64,000 bases of DNA, taken from NCBI RefSeq assembly GCF_025643255.1, contig NZ_CP087112.1, positions 2,666,001-2,730,000 of the forward strand, written 5' to 3'. Source of the stretch: Halomonas sp. 7T (GTDB lineage Bacteria; Pseudomonadota; Gammaproteobacteria; Pseudomonadales; Halomonadaceae). The translations under genes were made by a program, and so were the position numbers. The notes under the pieces are model-generated. The model made no database searches. It saw only the letters and a program-made list of their open reading frames with translations, and was not told the origin of the DNA. Below, one piece after another: positions 26,463 through 35,817 of the stretch; position 1 is the first letter of the stretch; every line of letters starts with the position of its first letter.

Positions 26463-29079
26463 AGTACTCCTCAAACAGATATTCAATGGGGGTTGGCCTA
26501 CCCAGCAGATACCCTTGGTAGCGGTAACATCCATGACCGCGCAGCCACTCTAACTGCTCTTTCTTTTCGACACCCTCGGCTACCACGGTTAAACCTAGGC
26601 TTGCGGCTAGCAGAATGGTCGTATCGACAATCGCTGCGTCGGTCTTTTCGGACAGCAGCTCACGGATAAATGATTGGTCAATTTTAAGCTCATCCAGTGG
26701 CAAGCGCTTTAAATAACTTAACGATGAATAGCCCGTGCCAAAATCATCCAGCGCGAAACGAATGCCTTGGGCACGCAGTTTTAGCATGGTATTGCGTACC
26801 CGGGTCGGTTCTCGCATCAGCAAGCTTTCCGTTACTTCCAACACCAAACGGTTTGGCGGCGCCTGGGTTTCGGCTAATAGCCCTTCTAAATCCCGCACAA
26901 ACTCAGGCTGTTGAAATTGCACCGAACTGACGTTGACCGAAATCGTCAGTGATGCATAGGCAGGCTGAGAGGCCCACTTGGCCAACTGCTCACAGGCCGA
27001 TTTAAGCACCCAATAGCCAATCAGCAAAATGAGGCCATTCTCTTCGGCAATAGGAATAAAGGTGGCGGGCGATACCCAGCCGCGCTGGGGGTGGTACCAG
27101 CGTAGCAGCGCTTCCACTCCGACCGTCTCGCTGCGGTGGTCAACTTGCACCTGATAGTGAAGCGCCAACTCATTGCGCGCCAACGCATGGTGAAGGTCGC
27201 CTTCTAAACTAGCGCGTTCTAGTACGCTGGTTTGCATATCGTGGTTAAAGAAACAGAGCTTATTACCACCCGCCACCTTAGCCTGCTGCAGGGCGATATC
27301 CGCCTGCTGTAATACGCTATTCATACTGTGGCCTGCCCCTTTAAATAGCGTAATACCAATACTTGCACTGACCGGCAGCGCCCGGTCATTGCGCAGTTGC
27401 GACACAGCATCCAGCAGTTTACTCGCGACACGCTCGGCGCTCATCGCGGCCATTTCTTGCTGCTCGCCCAGCGTATTTAACAGTACAACAAACTCATCGC
27501 TACTCACCCGTGCAACGGTCGTTTCGTGAGTGGAGTTATAAAGCGACTCCTGCAGCCGCACCGCGACATTAATCAGTAGCTGATCGCCGCTTTCATGGCC
27601 TTGGATATCATTAACCAACCGGAAGTTATCCAGGTCAATAATCAGCACGGCACTAAACGTCGATGCGTTGCTCTCTTGCTCAGTGACCAGCGCGAGTGAG
27701 TCCATCAACAGGCGTCGGTTTGGCAATCCCGTCAAGGCATCGTAAAAAGCCAAATGATGGGTACGCGACTGCATCTCCAGGTATTCCGTTAGCTCGGTTG
27801 AAATACCACAGATGCACGGCGCTTCCCCCTTGCGCATCACAAGAGGCATTTTTATGGATAAAAACGTACGCACCTGCTCTTCACCTTTGAGCAGGTTGTG
27901 CTCTTCCAGCGTCGTTTTTTTGCCCGATGCTAATACCTGACGATCTATTTGATGCATTTCCGCTGCGCTTGCCGCATCAAAAAATGCTTCGTCACGCTGG
28001 CCAATAATTTTCTCAGCAGGGATGCCAAACAGCTCGCTAACTTGACGGTTAACGAAACGATACTCTAAGGAAGGCGATTTGATATAAATATGCGCATCGA
28101 CACTGTCTAAAATGGTGGCCAAGAGCGCCTCATGAGCAACAAGCTGCTCGTAGTTGTCCGCTACGCGGCGCTTTAATAGCGCATTACGGCCCAAAGCGAA
28201 TGCCAGGAAAAACGCAAGCAGACCAACGCCCCACCACACCCAGGTAGGCACCAGGGGAGAAGATGGCGTTGAGACGCGCCAAGCACGTAATATATCAAAA
28301 TAGAGCGAATTACTATCTTGCTTCCACGCTCTGAGCGTTGTGTCGACAGGCTCTAATACACGATCGGCAGCCTGATAAGATACGGCATAAAATAGCTGCG
28401 CTGGCTGGAAAACAATCGGGGTCTCACGCAGGCCATATTCGCGCGCTCGCCAATCACCGTATAAGTGATTGGACGCCACCAAATCCGCCTCATCACGTGC
28501 AACGGCTTCAAAGCCCTCTGAAAAACTATTAACAGAGACCCACGTCACCGGGACATTAAAGCGCTCAGTAACGGCCGCTAAATAACGTTGCTGTATCGCA
28601 TCTTCAACCACCGCCACCCGCATCTGGGCCAGATCTAAAATCGCCTCAACGCTCATTTCTTCACGCTGATAGAGCAGTGACCAGCTATGCAGCACCGGTT
28701 CATTATGGAAAGCAAAGCGCTGGGCACGCTCTTCACTCCACGCAACGTCAGGCAGCAGGTCAATCTCGCCCTGCTCTAGCAGCGTTAAGCAGTGTGAAAA
28801 CTCACAGTGAAGGGTCGCTAACTGCCACTGCTGCTGCTCAGCGATCGCGTTAAGCAGCTCACCCAACACACCGCGCAGCTGGCCTTGGCTATCAGCAAAT
28901 AGCTTCGGCGGATTATGGTAAACCCCAACACGCAAAGCGTCATTCGCGAGGCTAGCAGAAGCCCACAAACAGGTGCTTAGCGCCATGGCGCCGGTAAGCC
29001 AGCGGCAAGGTAAACACCGGGCCCCAAACCTAGTGTGCGAAACGCGAACGCCGAAGGGTTGCCGCCTGCGCGATATCAT
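26461..29079 (-). CDS. Periplasmic-solute-binding/PAS/GGDEF(degenerate)/EAL c-di-GMP phosphodiesterase
   Basis: An 872-residue membrane signalling protein. After an N-terminal signal segment (ending near SASLAND) comes a periplasmic SBP_bac_3 domain (about 30-250, starting LRVGVYHNPPKLF), a TM helix (about 275-297), a PAS domain (about 320-425), a GGDEF domain and an EAL domain. The GGDEF signature is SSDEF (near 526), so cyclase activity is unlikely. The EAL side is intact: EALLRW near 657, NVSS, EVTES, DDFGTG, LKID and EGVE. It is therefore probably a ligand-sensing phosphodiesterase. I choose the ATG at 29079, just after the GST stop; a frame to 29136 would overlap that gene. Confidence 0.9.
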   Translation of the reverse strand: MISRRRQPFGVRVSHTRFGARCLPCRWLTGAMALSTCLWASASLANDALRVGVYHNPPKLFADSQGQLRGVLGELLNAIAEQQQWQLATLHCEFSHCLTLLEQGEIDLLPDVAWSEERAQRFAFHNEPVLHSWSLLYQREEMSVEAILDLAQMRVAVVEDAIQQRYLAAVTERFNVPVTWVSVNSFSEGFEAVARDEADLVASNHLYGDWRAREYGLRETPIVFQPAQLFYAVSYQAADRVLEPVDTTLRAWKQDSNSLYFDILRAWRVSTPSSPLVPTWVWWGVGLLAFFLAFALGRNALLKRRVADNYEQLVAHEALLATILDSVDAHIYIKSPSLEYRFVNRQVSELFGIPAEKIIGQRDEAFFDAASAAEMHQIDRQVLASGKKTTLEEHNLLKGEEQVRTFLSIKMPLVMRKGEAPCICGISTELTEYLEMQSRTHHLAFYDALTGLPNRRLLMDSLALVTEQESNASTFSAVLIIDLDNFRLVNDIQGHESGDQLLINVAVRLQESLYNSTHETTVARVSSDEFVVLLNTLGEQQEMAAMSAERVASKLLDAVSQLRNDRALPVSASIGITLFKGAGHSMNSVLQQADIALQQAKVAGGNKLCFFNHDMQTSVLERASLEGDLHHALARNELALHYQVQVDHRSETVGVEALLRWYHPQRGWVSPATFIPIAEENGLILLIGYWVLKSACEQLAKWASQPAYASLTISVNVSSVQFQQPEFVRDLEGLLAETQAPPNRLVLEVTESLLMREPTRVRNTMLKLRAQGIRFALDDFGTGYSSLSYLKRLPLDELKIDQSFIRELLSEKTDAAIVDTTILLAASLGLTVVAEGVEKKEQLEWLRGHGCYRYQGYLLGRPTPIEYLFEEY

Positions 29080-29084
29080 CGACC

Positions 29085-29756
29085 CTACCCACCGGGCATG
29101 GTAAGCGGGCCAGCTCGCGTTACGACGCGTTGCCAAGCAGCGTCATGCTCGATACGGTCCACAAAGGCAGCAATATGCGGATACTTTTCCAACGATTGTG
29201 TAGCCGCCACCGCTTGCAGTGGGAAACTCATTTGAACATCGGCACCACTTGGCCAGTCTCCAGCAAAGTTACCCTTTGACCCCAGATGCGCGTTAATAAC
29301 ATCTAAATGCTGATTCATTTGTGGCTGAATAAAACGCTGGCGCACCGTTGAGCTAATGCCTTTCGCCAGGGGCTTGATTAACCATGGCGACTGTTTCGGG
29401 ATTTGGCTAAATACTAAGCCCATCACTAGCAGCGGCATCAAGGAGCCTTCTGCATAGTGCAACCAGTAACGATAATCTACCCACTGATGGGTATCCCCCT
29501 CCGCAGGCTGCAAACGCCCTTCACCATACCGGCCCACAAGATAATCAATAATAGCCCCGGACTCTGCAACGGTAAGATCGCCATCGGTAATAACAGGAGA
29601 TTTACCCAGCGGATGGATTTTTTTCAGCGCATTTGGCGCCTGCTGGGTCTTACTATCGCGTTGATAAAAATGAACTTCATACGCAACGCCTAATAGTTCA
29701 AGAAGCCATAAAACTCGGTGGGAACGGGACTTTTCCAGATGGTGGACGTGAATCAT
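29085..29756 (-). CDS. Glutathione S-transferase family protein
   Basis: A 223-residue GST. The N-terminal thioredoxin-like domain shows HHLEKSRSHRVLWLLELLGV and the glutathione-contact region GKSPVITDGDLTVAESGAI; the C-terminal domain is all-helical. The ATG at 29756 has GGAG five bases upstream; the GTG two codons earlier sits too close to that site. The downstream c-di-GMP gene begins six bases after its stop, so they may be co-transcribed. The substrate is unknown. Confidence 0.93.
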   Translation of the reverse strand: MIHVHHLEKSRSHRVLWLLELLGVAYEVHFYQRDSKTQQAPNALKKIHPLGKSPVITDGDLTVAESGAIIDYLVGRYGEGRLQPAEGDTHQWVDYRYWLHYAEGSLMPLLVMGLVFSQIPKQSPWLIKPLAKGISSTVRQRFIQPQMNQHLDVINAHLGSKGNFAGDWPSGADVQMSFPLQAVAATQSLEKYPHIAAFVDRIEHDAAWQRVVTRAGPLTMPGG

Positions 29757-29899
29757 AAACACTCCATAGGGCGACTTGTCACGCAGGCAAATGGCCAGCG
29801 CCAGTTATCCTTTTACTGCAAGCTTATATAGCGTAGCACCCTTGCAGCGTTGAACCCTATGGAAGTGTTAAGCAAAGCTTAGCTTTTGACTAAAGACAA

Positions 29900-29926
29900 C
29901 TATTTGCACGATATAAGTGCAAATAG
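29900..29926. promoter_or_regulatory. 10-bp inverted repeat upstream of the GST gene
   Basis: CTATTTGCAC (29900-29909) and GTGCAAATAG (29917-29926) are perfect complements around 7 bases. It lies 144 bases upstream of the GST start and 35 bases past the end of the gene before it. No T tract follows on the transcribed strand, so an operator is more likely than a terminator. Confidence 0.5.
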
Positions 29927-29960
29927 CGCACCACTTTGGCCATATTGACGACCTACTCGC

Positions 29961-30539
29961 TTATGCTTTGTGCTCGTGCCGCCACTTTGCCAAGAGGTCC
30001 GCGAATGACCACTTACCCTGCAGCCAAGGCGCCAATAAACGCATTGAAAGCGGGATAAACACAAACACCATCACCGGGGTCAGCATCAGCGTGCTAACGA
30101 CAACTCGGGGAACGAGCGCCCACTCAGCGATCACACCTCCGAATAGCAATTGAAACAGCAGTGAGATGGGGAAAAATGCCAGCCAAACAGCCACCGCCTG
30201 TTTCCAACGCGGTGGCGTGATACCTGGATTCACCTGAAACCAAGCATCCAGACCCGTCGCGCGATGCTCGTGAGGCGCGTCATAAAGGTCTTTTCCACGG
30301 GCAAGCCACGCGTGGCGTGAAGCGGAGTGTTCCCAGGCGTTTAGCGTATCGCTACTGCTAAAGCGGAAAATAATTTGATACTCATCGTCATCTTTTGGCG
30401 GTGCCAACACGCCTGACCCCAGGTATCCCGGAAAGTCAGCCGCTAGTTCACGGCCTTCATTTAACCAACGATTAAAATCCTGATAGCGGCCATTTGCCAC
30501 GCGGCGGGCCACCATTAAAGTGACAGGTGAGGCAGACAT
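29961..30539 (-). CDS. Antibiotic biosynthesis monooxygenase (ABM)-domain membrane protein
   Basis: A 192-residue protein with an N-terminal ABM-like ferredoxin fold (about 5-100: VTLMVARRVANGRYQDFNRW, FPGYLGSGVLAP, YQIIFRFSS, SRHAWLARG) followed by two hydrophobic segments (about 115-137 and 142-168) and a basic C-terminal tail. This domain-plus-membrane layout is known among proteobacterial ABM proteins of unassigned function. GGAGATAT upstream supports the ATG at 30539. Family is fairly secure, function unknown. Confidence 0.85.
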   Translation of the reverse strand: MSASPVTLMVARRVANGRYQDFNRWLNEGRELAADFPGYLGSGVLAPPKDDDEYQIIFRFSSSDTLNAWEHSASRHAWLARGKDLYDAPHEHRATGLDAWFQVNPGITPPRWKQAVAVWLAFFPISLLFQLLFGGVIAEWALVPRVVVSTLMLTPVMVFVFIPLSMRLLAPWLQGKWSFADLLAKWRHEHKA

Positions 30540-30667
30540 GGTATATCTCCTAAAAACACGACGGCCGTTGCCGGGTAGGCAGGCCGTTTACGGGAGGGCG
30601 GGTAAGCCCATTACATACACCTCAGTATACATGCAATGTTAATGCCATGTGAGCACTGATAAGATGC

Positions 30668-30895
30668 TTAGCTGCTTGGGAGGCGCCGAATACTAACAAA
30701 GCGCCCCTGATCCGAAAATTCAAGTCGATAGATGCCCTGAACCCCCTCTCTTGTCACAACACGGCGCAATGCATCAGCAGGAAAGACCACCCAGCGGCCA
30801 TCCACGCTTCGGGTCCGCACATTAGCGTAGCGCCCTTCGTAGTGGGCTAGGCATTCACTTTCAGAAAGATGTATCACCACATCGATGGCAGGCAT
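30668..30895 (-). CDS. DUF2835 family protein
   Basis: A 75-residue small protein. The DUF2835 pattern is clear: VVIHLSESECLAHYEG, NVRTRSVDGRWVVFPADALRRVVT, GVQGIYRLEFSDQGRF. I start at the ATG at 30895 (MPAIDVVIHL). A longer frame to 30973 adds a hydrophobic leader that other members lack. The function of the family is not known to me. It stands alone, about 130 bases downstream of nothing on its own strand. Confidence 0.82.
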   Translation of the reverse strand: MPAIDVVIHLSESECLAHYEGRYANVRTRSVDGRWVVFPADALRRVVTREGVQGIYRLEFSDQGRFVSIRRLPSS

Positions 30896-31094
30896 AGGCA
30901 CTCTTAAACAAGTAGCACTCAAAAATGATAAAGATAATAATAGAGCAGCTCTTGAGAGGACAGCACTCACCAAGCTAAGGCGGCTAGATAACGCAGGCGA
31001 TGGCAGAGAAAAATAGAGCGCTATATTTGCGTACCCACGCTGGCTCGCTAATACTCAAGACTATCTGACACCTTTTATACGCCGGTAACTGCTT

Positions 31095-31694
31095 ATGGAA
31101 CTCTCCTCAATGAGTGCGTTCTCTGCTTCGCACATTTCTGCTTCTCCCATAGCGGCTAGAGGCTCATCAGCACCCGCTGTTAATGACGAAGAGCCGCAAA
31201 CCAGCAAGCAGGCCGACGACACCTTACAGGTGAGCGAGGACGATCACAGCACTAACGATACCGCTGGCCCTACTCGGGCAGACGGCACGCCGATGGCGCC
31301 TGAAGAAATTCAGTATTTAGAGCAGCTAAAGCAGACAGACCGAGCAGTGCGCCAGCATGAAATGGCCCACCAGATAGCAGGTGGCGCTTATACCGGTGGC
31401 GCCTCTTATGAATACGAGGTAGGGCCCGACGGAAAACGCTACGCGGTGGCGGGCGAAGTCCCCATTGACTATGGCCCCGTGCCTGGTGACCCACAAGCCA
31501 CGGTGGAAAAAATGCAAACGGTGATTGCCGCCGCCCTAGCACCTGCCGACCCTTCCCCTAAAGATTTGCAGGTGGCTGCCCAAGCGCGGCAGTACCTGCT
31601 GGAAGCAAAGCTAGAAGCAGCGATGGAACAGAGCGAAATGAACCAAGCGCGTGATTCTGGCGCCGCCACCAGCCCACCAGAGGAAGCGGCTTAA
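31095..31694 (+). CDS. SprA-related putative metalloprotease (CJM1_0395 family)
   Basis: A 199-residue protein with a disordered Ser/Ala/Asp-rich N terminus (1-65) and a conserved core (about 66-175). The core includes LKQTDRAVRQHEMAHQIAGG with an HExxH-type zinc motif (HEMAH near 88), GASYEYEVGPDGKRYAVAGE and a C-terminal helix. Members of this family are annotated as putative zinc metalloproteases, but no activity is established as far as I know. No signal peptide is seen. It is convergent with the downstream GGDEF-EAL gene. Confidence 0.83.
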   Translation: MELSSMSAFSASHISASPIAARGSSAPAVNDEEPQTSKQADDTLQVSEDDHSTNDTAGPTRADGTPMAPEEIQYLEQLKQTDRAVRQHEMAHQIAGGAYTGGASYEYEVGPDGKRYAVAGEVPIDYGPVPGDPQATVEKMQTVIAAALAPADPSPKDLQVAAQARQYLLEAKLEAAMEQSEMNQARDSGAATSPPEEAA

Positions 31695-31743
31695 GGCTTA
31701 AATAGGCCCTCATATACAGAGCGCCGCAGTAAAGCAGTGCTAT

Positions 31744-33537
31744 TTAATGCGTTGCCAATGAGTGCCAGTCACTGCGTTGTGGCCACCGCTCCAACCACGC
31801 GGGCATCTCACACGGAGGCATGGGGCGGGCAATACCGTAGCCTTGGGCCAGCTCGCAGCCCAGCGACATTAACGCCTTCGCATGCGCTAGCGTTTCAACC
31901 CCTTCAGCCAACATCGGCCGCTTAAAGCGATTGGCCATGTAGATCACACTTTCTACGATCGCCATATCATCCTGATCGCTAAGCATATCGCGGACAAAGC
32001 TCTGGTCGATCTTGATCAAATTTACCGGCAGTTGGCGCAAGTGCGTTAGTGACGAAAAGCCCGTGCCAAAATCATCAATGGCAAATCCAACTCCCAGGTC
32101 TTGGCAATGTGCCATATTTTTCAGCGCTGCCTGAATATCGTGCATCGCCGCACTCTCGAGCACCTCAAGCTTCAGCATGGCAGGCGCAACCGTTGGGTAG
32201 CTTGCGAGCAGCTCGGCCAGCCGCTCGCTAAACCCCTTACCCAACAAGTGCGCAGGGCTGATATTGACGTTGATAGGCAGGGCAATACCCACGTTTTGCC
32301 ACTCCGTCAGCTGCTGCAACGCCTGCTTAATCACCCACTCGCCAAGATCAACTTCTAGCGGCGTGGCGTCAATAATGGGTAAAAATTGAGCCGGTGAGAG
32401 CAGTCCTTCGTCTGGGTGCTGCCAGCGAATTAATGCCTCAACACCCACCACGCGTCCGCTGGCCATATCCACCTGAGGCTGATAAAACAGGCGAAGCTCG
32501 TCGTGGTTAAGGGCATCCATAAAGCGCTGACGCTGCTCATGGCGCACTTGTAACAGCCGATCTTGGGTGGGGTCAAAAAAGTGGTAGGTATCCCGCCCCC
32601 GCTGCTTTGCTCGGTACATCGCTTGGTGCGCATGGCGCAGCAGCACATCGCCCTGAGCATGATCATTCGGGTAGCGTGTGATGCCCAAACTCGCGGTGAG
32701 GTAGATACTTTGACCATCGATGAGTAGCGGTTTCCGGATTGTGGTCAGCAGTTTCTCAAAAAAGTGCTCGTCATCGCCGTGATGCAGTAGCAGCACGAAC
32801 TCATCGCCCCCCACCCGTGCCAGCACGTCATCGCCAAACAGCAGATGGCTAATACGCTGTGCGAAGGTGGAGAGTATGCTATCGCCGACGTGGGAGCCTA
32901 GCTGGTCGTTAATTGTTTGAAAGTGGTCGATGTCCAGCGAGCATATTGCCAGCGGTCGCTGCTTGGCTTCCGCATGCTGAATCGACTCCTGAATTAACTG
33001 GGTGAGTAACTGAAGGTTGGGTAGCCCGGTCAGCGCATCAAAAAAGACCTCGCGCTTTAGATGACGCGCGTGGGCCGGAATGGCAGACAGATCAGCCAAT
33101 ACAATCACGTGGTGGTCGACGTGACCCTGCTCGTTACGCACGCGATTTATCGACATCATGCCGGGGTAAAATTGACCATCGTGGCTGCGGTAGCTCACTT
33201 GGCATTTACTACGATCCCGCAGCTGCTGCTCATCACGCATAAAGCGCGTAGTGGGGCTGTTGTCGAGGGATAAAATGCTAAACGCCTCTAAGGATTGACC
33301 GAACACCTCTGCAAGGGTTAAGCCGGTCAGCTCACAAAACGCAGGGTTGACGTCCGCTACGCAGCCCTGGGCGTCAGTAATAATGATGGCCTCGTTGGCA
33401 AAGCTAAACGCTGACTCAGCGCGAAGAAGCGGTGCTCCGGAGGCGGTATTCAATATTGGGGTCGTCGACATCGTATTTATCGACCTTGCGGTAGTGCTAT
33501 CCATTTCAGGAGCATCATGAGTAGTGTGCTGAGGCAA
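31744..33537 (-). CDS. PAS-GGDEF-EAL cyclic-di-GMP protein
   Basis: A 597-residue cytoplasmic protein with a PAS domain (about 40-150), a GGDEF domain (about 165-325, intact GGDEF near 244) and an EAL domain (about 335-585). The EAL side has EALIRW near 367, NVNIS, EVLES, DDFGTG, LIKIDQSF and EGVE. Both catalytic motifs look competent, so it may be bifunctional; which activity dominates cannot be told. There is no membrane segment. A possible later ATG (MDSTTARS) exists 11 codons in, and the true start is not certain. Confidence 0.92.
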   Translation of the reverse strand: MPQHTTHDAPEMDSTTARSINTMSTTPILNTASGAPLLRAESAFSFANEAIIITDAQGCVADVNPAFCELTGLTLAEVFGQSLEAFSILSLDNSPTTRFMRDEQQLRDRSKCQVSYRSHDGQFYPGMMSINRVRNEQGHVDHHVIVLADLSAIPAHARHLKREVFFDALTGLPNLQLLTQLIQESIQHAEAKQRPLAICSLDIDHFQTINDQLGSHVGDSILSTFAQRISHLLFGDDVLARVGGDEFVLLLHHGDDEHFFEKLLTTIRKPLLIDGQSIYLTASLGITRYPNDHAQGDVLLRHAHQAMYRAKQRGRDTYHFFDPTQDRLLQVRHEQRQRFMDALNHDELRLFYQPQVDMASGRVVGVEALIRWQHPDEGLLSPAQFLPIIDATPLEVDLGEWVIKQALQQLTEWQNVGIALPINVNISPAHLLGKGFSERLAELLASYPTVAPAMLKLEVLESAAMHDIQAALKNMAHCQDLGVGFAIDDFGTGFSSLTHLRQLPVNLIKIDQSFVRDMLSDQDDMAIVESVIYMANRFKRPMLAEGVETLAHAKALMSLGCELAQGYGIARPMPPCEMPAWLERWPQRSDWHSLATH

Positions 33538-33735
33538 CGCCAGCTCCTTAGGCAGACTCAGAGGCCGGCACCTGAACGCGTGCTCTCTTCATCTAACTCG
33601 GTATAGGTTTGATTACATTTAGTCATACTACCACCACGCACAATCGCTATGTTTTACATGACACAGCGATTAGTCAACGCGACAGGGGTCAAGAAAATGT
33701 AAAAAACCTTGCTCCACTGAAAAATGCTTGGCTCG

Positions 33736-34215
33736 TTAAGGTGCAGGCGCCGCGGCTCCCAGAAAGCGCTGCTGCCAGTAGTCGATATCCAACGGCACGC
33801 TAACCACGGCGCGACCGCTGCCGGGAGCGTGAATCATCTGGCGGTTACCGCCATAGATGCCCACGTGGGTGGCTTTGCTGCCATCGCCAAAAAACAGCAG
33901 ATCGCCGGGGCGAGGCGCGTTGACCTGGGGAAGCGCGCGAAACTGGGCGTCGGCGGTGCGGGGCACACGAATGCCTGCGGCACGGTAGGTCATTTCAACT
34001 AACCCAGAGCAGTCCAAACCATCCGGCGAGCTGCCGCCAAAGCGGTAGGGGGTGCCAATCGCCTGCTGGGCATGGGAGAGAATCAGCGCGCGCTCCATCG
34101 AGATGCCTGTTGACGGGCTAAGCGCGGGCGTCATAGCAACGTCTTTGCTAGCACATCCGGTCAAGAACAGCAGGGTAAATAGCGCAAAAAGCGGTGAGAA
34201 ATGGGTGAACGGCAT
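33736..34215 (-). CDS. NlpC/P60-family lipoprotein (cell-wall peptidase)
   Basis: A 159-residue lipoprotein predicted to cleave peptidoglycan stem peptides. The signal peptide ends in the lipobox LFLTGC (Cys21). The NlpC/P60 domain follows with GTPYRFGGSSPDGLDCSGLV (catalytic Cys), THVGIYGG (His) and MIHAPGSG (second His). It is about as long as E. coli Spr-type enzymes. It lies downstream of the phn/histidine phosphatase operon on the same strand, about 75 bases after it, and could be weakly co-transcribed. Confidence 0.93.
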   Translation of the reverse strand: MPFTHFSPLFALFTLLFLTGCASKDVAMTPALSPSTGISMERALILSHAQQAIGTPYRFGGSSPDGLDCSGLVEMTYRAAGIRVPRTADAQFRALPQVNAPRPGDLLFFGDGSKATHVGIYGGNRQMIHAPGSGRAVVSVPLDIDYWQQRFLGAAAPAP

Positions 34216-34290
34216 GGCAACGCTCCAAGTCAGCCTAGTGCTCTTATCATGGCCTAAGCGCCGCTGACCCGCTACTGCTTACCGAGAACG

Positions 34291-34920
34291 TTAACGCCCT
34301 ACCCACTCGATAAAAGTGCTTTCGCCCAGCGCATGGCGCTCATGGCGTAGTCGGCTCATCGCCGCGTAGGGCAAATCCATCACCAAGCCGTTGCAAAGCG
34401 GCTGCTCCAACACTTGGCGCAGCAGCGCGTTGCACACAAACAGGTGCGCAACCACCAGTACATGCTTACCAGGGGGATTGGTCAGCAGCTGCTGCCAGGA
34501 TTCGCTAACCCGCACATCTAGCTCGGCGAGAGTTTCACCGCTGGGTGGCGCACCGCGAGCGGGGTCGTACCAGAAAGCACTCATCTGCTCGCTGCCTTCC
34601 TGTTCGTACACCTGGGCGTAGGTTTTGCCTTCCCACCCGCCCAGGTGCAGCTCGGCCAGGTCGTCATCGATTTGTACCGGCACATCAAACTCTTCACCTA
34701 ACCACAGCGCAAATTCTCGACACCGTAGCAGAGGTGAGCTGATCACCGCATCGTAGGGCGGCCTGCCATCCACAGTGTGGCGCATCACCGCATCGGTCAT
34801 CTGCTTCCAGCCCACTTCACTCAGCGGATGGTCAGTGCTGCCACGCAACATGCGCCCGCCCACCGGTTCACCGTGGCGCATAAGGTCAATGGTGGTGATG
34901 TCGGCATGTGGAAAGCGCAT
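34291..34920 (-). CDS. Histidine phosphatase family protein
   Basis: A 209-residue phosphatase of the phosphoglycerate-mutase-like superfamily. The catalytic LMRHGEP is at residues 13-19, and ISSPLLRCREFA (second Arg) and VAHLFVCNAL (second His) complete the site. It is the last gene after phnDCEE, 24 bases past the second phnE on the same strand. With the upstream PhoB sites this suggests it releases phosphate from an imported organophosphate, but that is inference. Confidence 0.88.
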   Translation of the reverse strand: MRFPHADITTIDLMRHGEPVGGRMLRGSTDHPLSEVGWKQMTDAVMRHTVDGRPPYDAVISSPLLRCREFALWLGEEFDVPVQIDDDLAELHLGGWEGKTYAQVYEQEGSEQMSAFWYDPARGAPPSGETLAELDVRVSESWQQLLTNPPGKHVLVVAHLFVCNALLRQVLEQPLCNGLVMDLPYAAMSRLRHERHALGESTFIEWVGR

Positions 34921-34944
34921 GGCGGTTCTCCTGTCTTGAACGGG

Positions 34945-35760
34945 TTAAATAATGGCGTGACGCACGCGAGCAGAGACCCACTCCGATACCAGCACCGTGG
35001 CGAAAATCAGCGCGAAAATCACGCTGACCTGATTCCAGGCCAGGCTGTTGATCGAGGCATTCAGCTGCAAGCCAATGCCGCCCGCGCCGACCAGCCCCAG
35101 CACCGTCGATTCGCGAATATTGATGTCCCAGCGGTACACGCTGATCCCCGCAAAGGCGGGCATAACTTGCGGCAGCACGCCGTAGTTCATCACCTGCAGG
35201 CGGCTAGCACCGGTGGCGCTGATGGCTTCCACAGGCGTGGGGTGAATCTCCTCGATGGCCTCGTAGAGCAGCTTGCCCACAAAACCAATCGAGCGCAGTG
35301 CGATGGCAATAATGCCCGCCAGTACGCCAGGGCCCAGAATGGTCACCAACAGCATGGCCCAAATCAACGAGTTAATGGAGCGCGAGGAGACAATGATGGT
35401 CAGCGCCAAGCTGCGCACGAGCGGATGCGGTGTGGTATTACGCGCGGCCAAAAACGCCACGGGAAATGCCATCATAATGCCCAGTGCCGTGCCCAGCGTG
35501 GCAATATTAACGGTGTCCCACATCGGCTTCCACAGCACGCTGGCATACTCCCAGCGGGGCGGCATCATACGGCTAATCAGGTCGCTGCCCTGGCGGCCAG
35601 CGTCTTCGACAAACACCCACATGGTGTTGTCAGAGATCACTTTCCAGCAAAGCAAGAACAGGCTAATGCCCGCCAGCCAGCCAAGATACTGCAGCCACTG
35701 GGCACGGGTGGTGCGCCGCTGCCACTGCGGCACGCCTTGGGGGGAAGTTGAAACCGGCAT
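34945..35760 (-). CDS. phnE: Phosphonate/phosphite-type ABC transporter permease 2
   Basis: A 271-residue inner-membrane permease of the PhnE type with about six hydrophobic segments. The coupling-helix signature EEIHPTPVEAISATGASRLQVM, cited here in part, and the GAGGIGLQLN motif are characteristic, as is the DINIRESTVLG segment. It is paralogous to the permease immediately upstream (35818-36645), so the transporter is built from a PhnE heterodimer. Expected substrate range: phosphonates, phosphite or phosphate; not resolvable here. Confidence 0.92.
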   Translation of the reverse strand: MPVSTSPQGVPQWQRRTTRAQWLQYLGWLAGISLFLLCWKVISDNTMWVFVEDAGRQGSDLISRMMPPRWEYASVLWKPMWDTVNIATLGTALGIMMAFPVAFLAARNTTPHPLVRSLALTIIVSSRSINSLIWAMLLVTILGPGVLAGIIAIALRSIGFVGKLLYEAIEEIHPTPVEAISATGASRLQVMNYGVLPQVMPAFAGISVYRWDINIRESTVLGLVGAGGIGLQLNASINSLAWNQVSVIFALIFATVLVSEWVSARVRHAII

Positions 35761-35817
35761 GGAGAATTCCTTTGGCTTAAAGGCCGTACAAAAAGGGTTG
35801 GCAACAGGCGTGCGGCG

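Noticed and set aside
33642..33671. AATCGCT/AGCGATT inverted repeat between the NlpC and PAS-GGDEF-EAL genes
   Set aside because: Seven-bp arms with a 16-base loop and no T tract; too weak for a terminator or operator call.
34777..35751. Plus-strand 324-codon open frame antisense to phnE
   Set aside because: Its composition is rich in His, Asn, Gln and Gly with no motif, while the reverse strand encodes a clear permease with coupled neighbours. It is a shadow frame.
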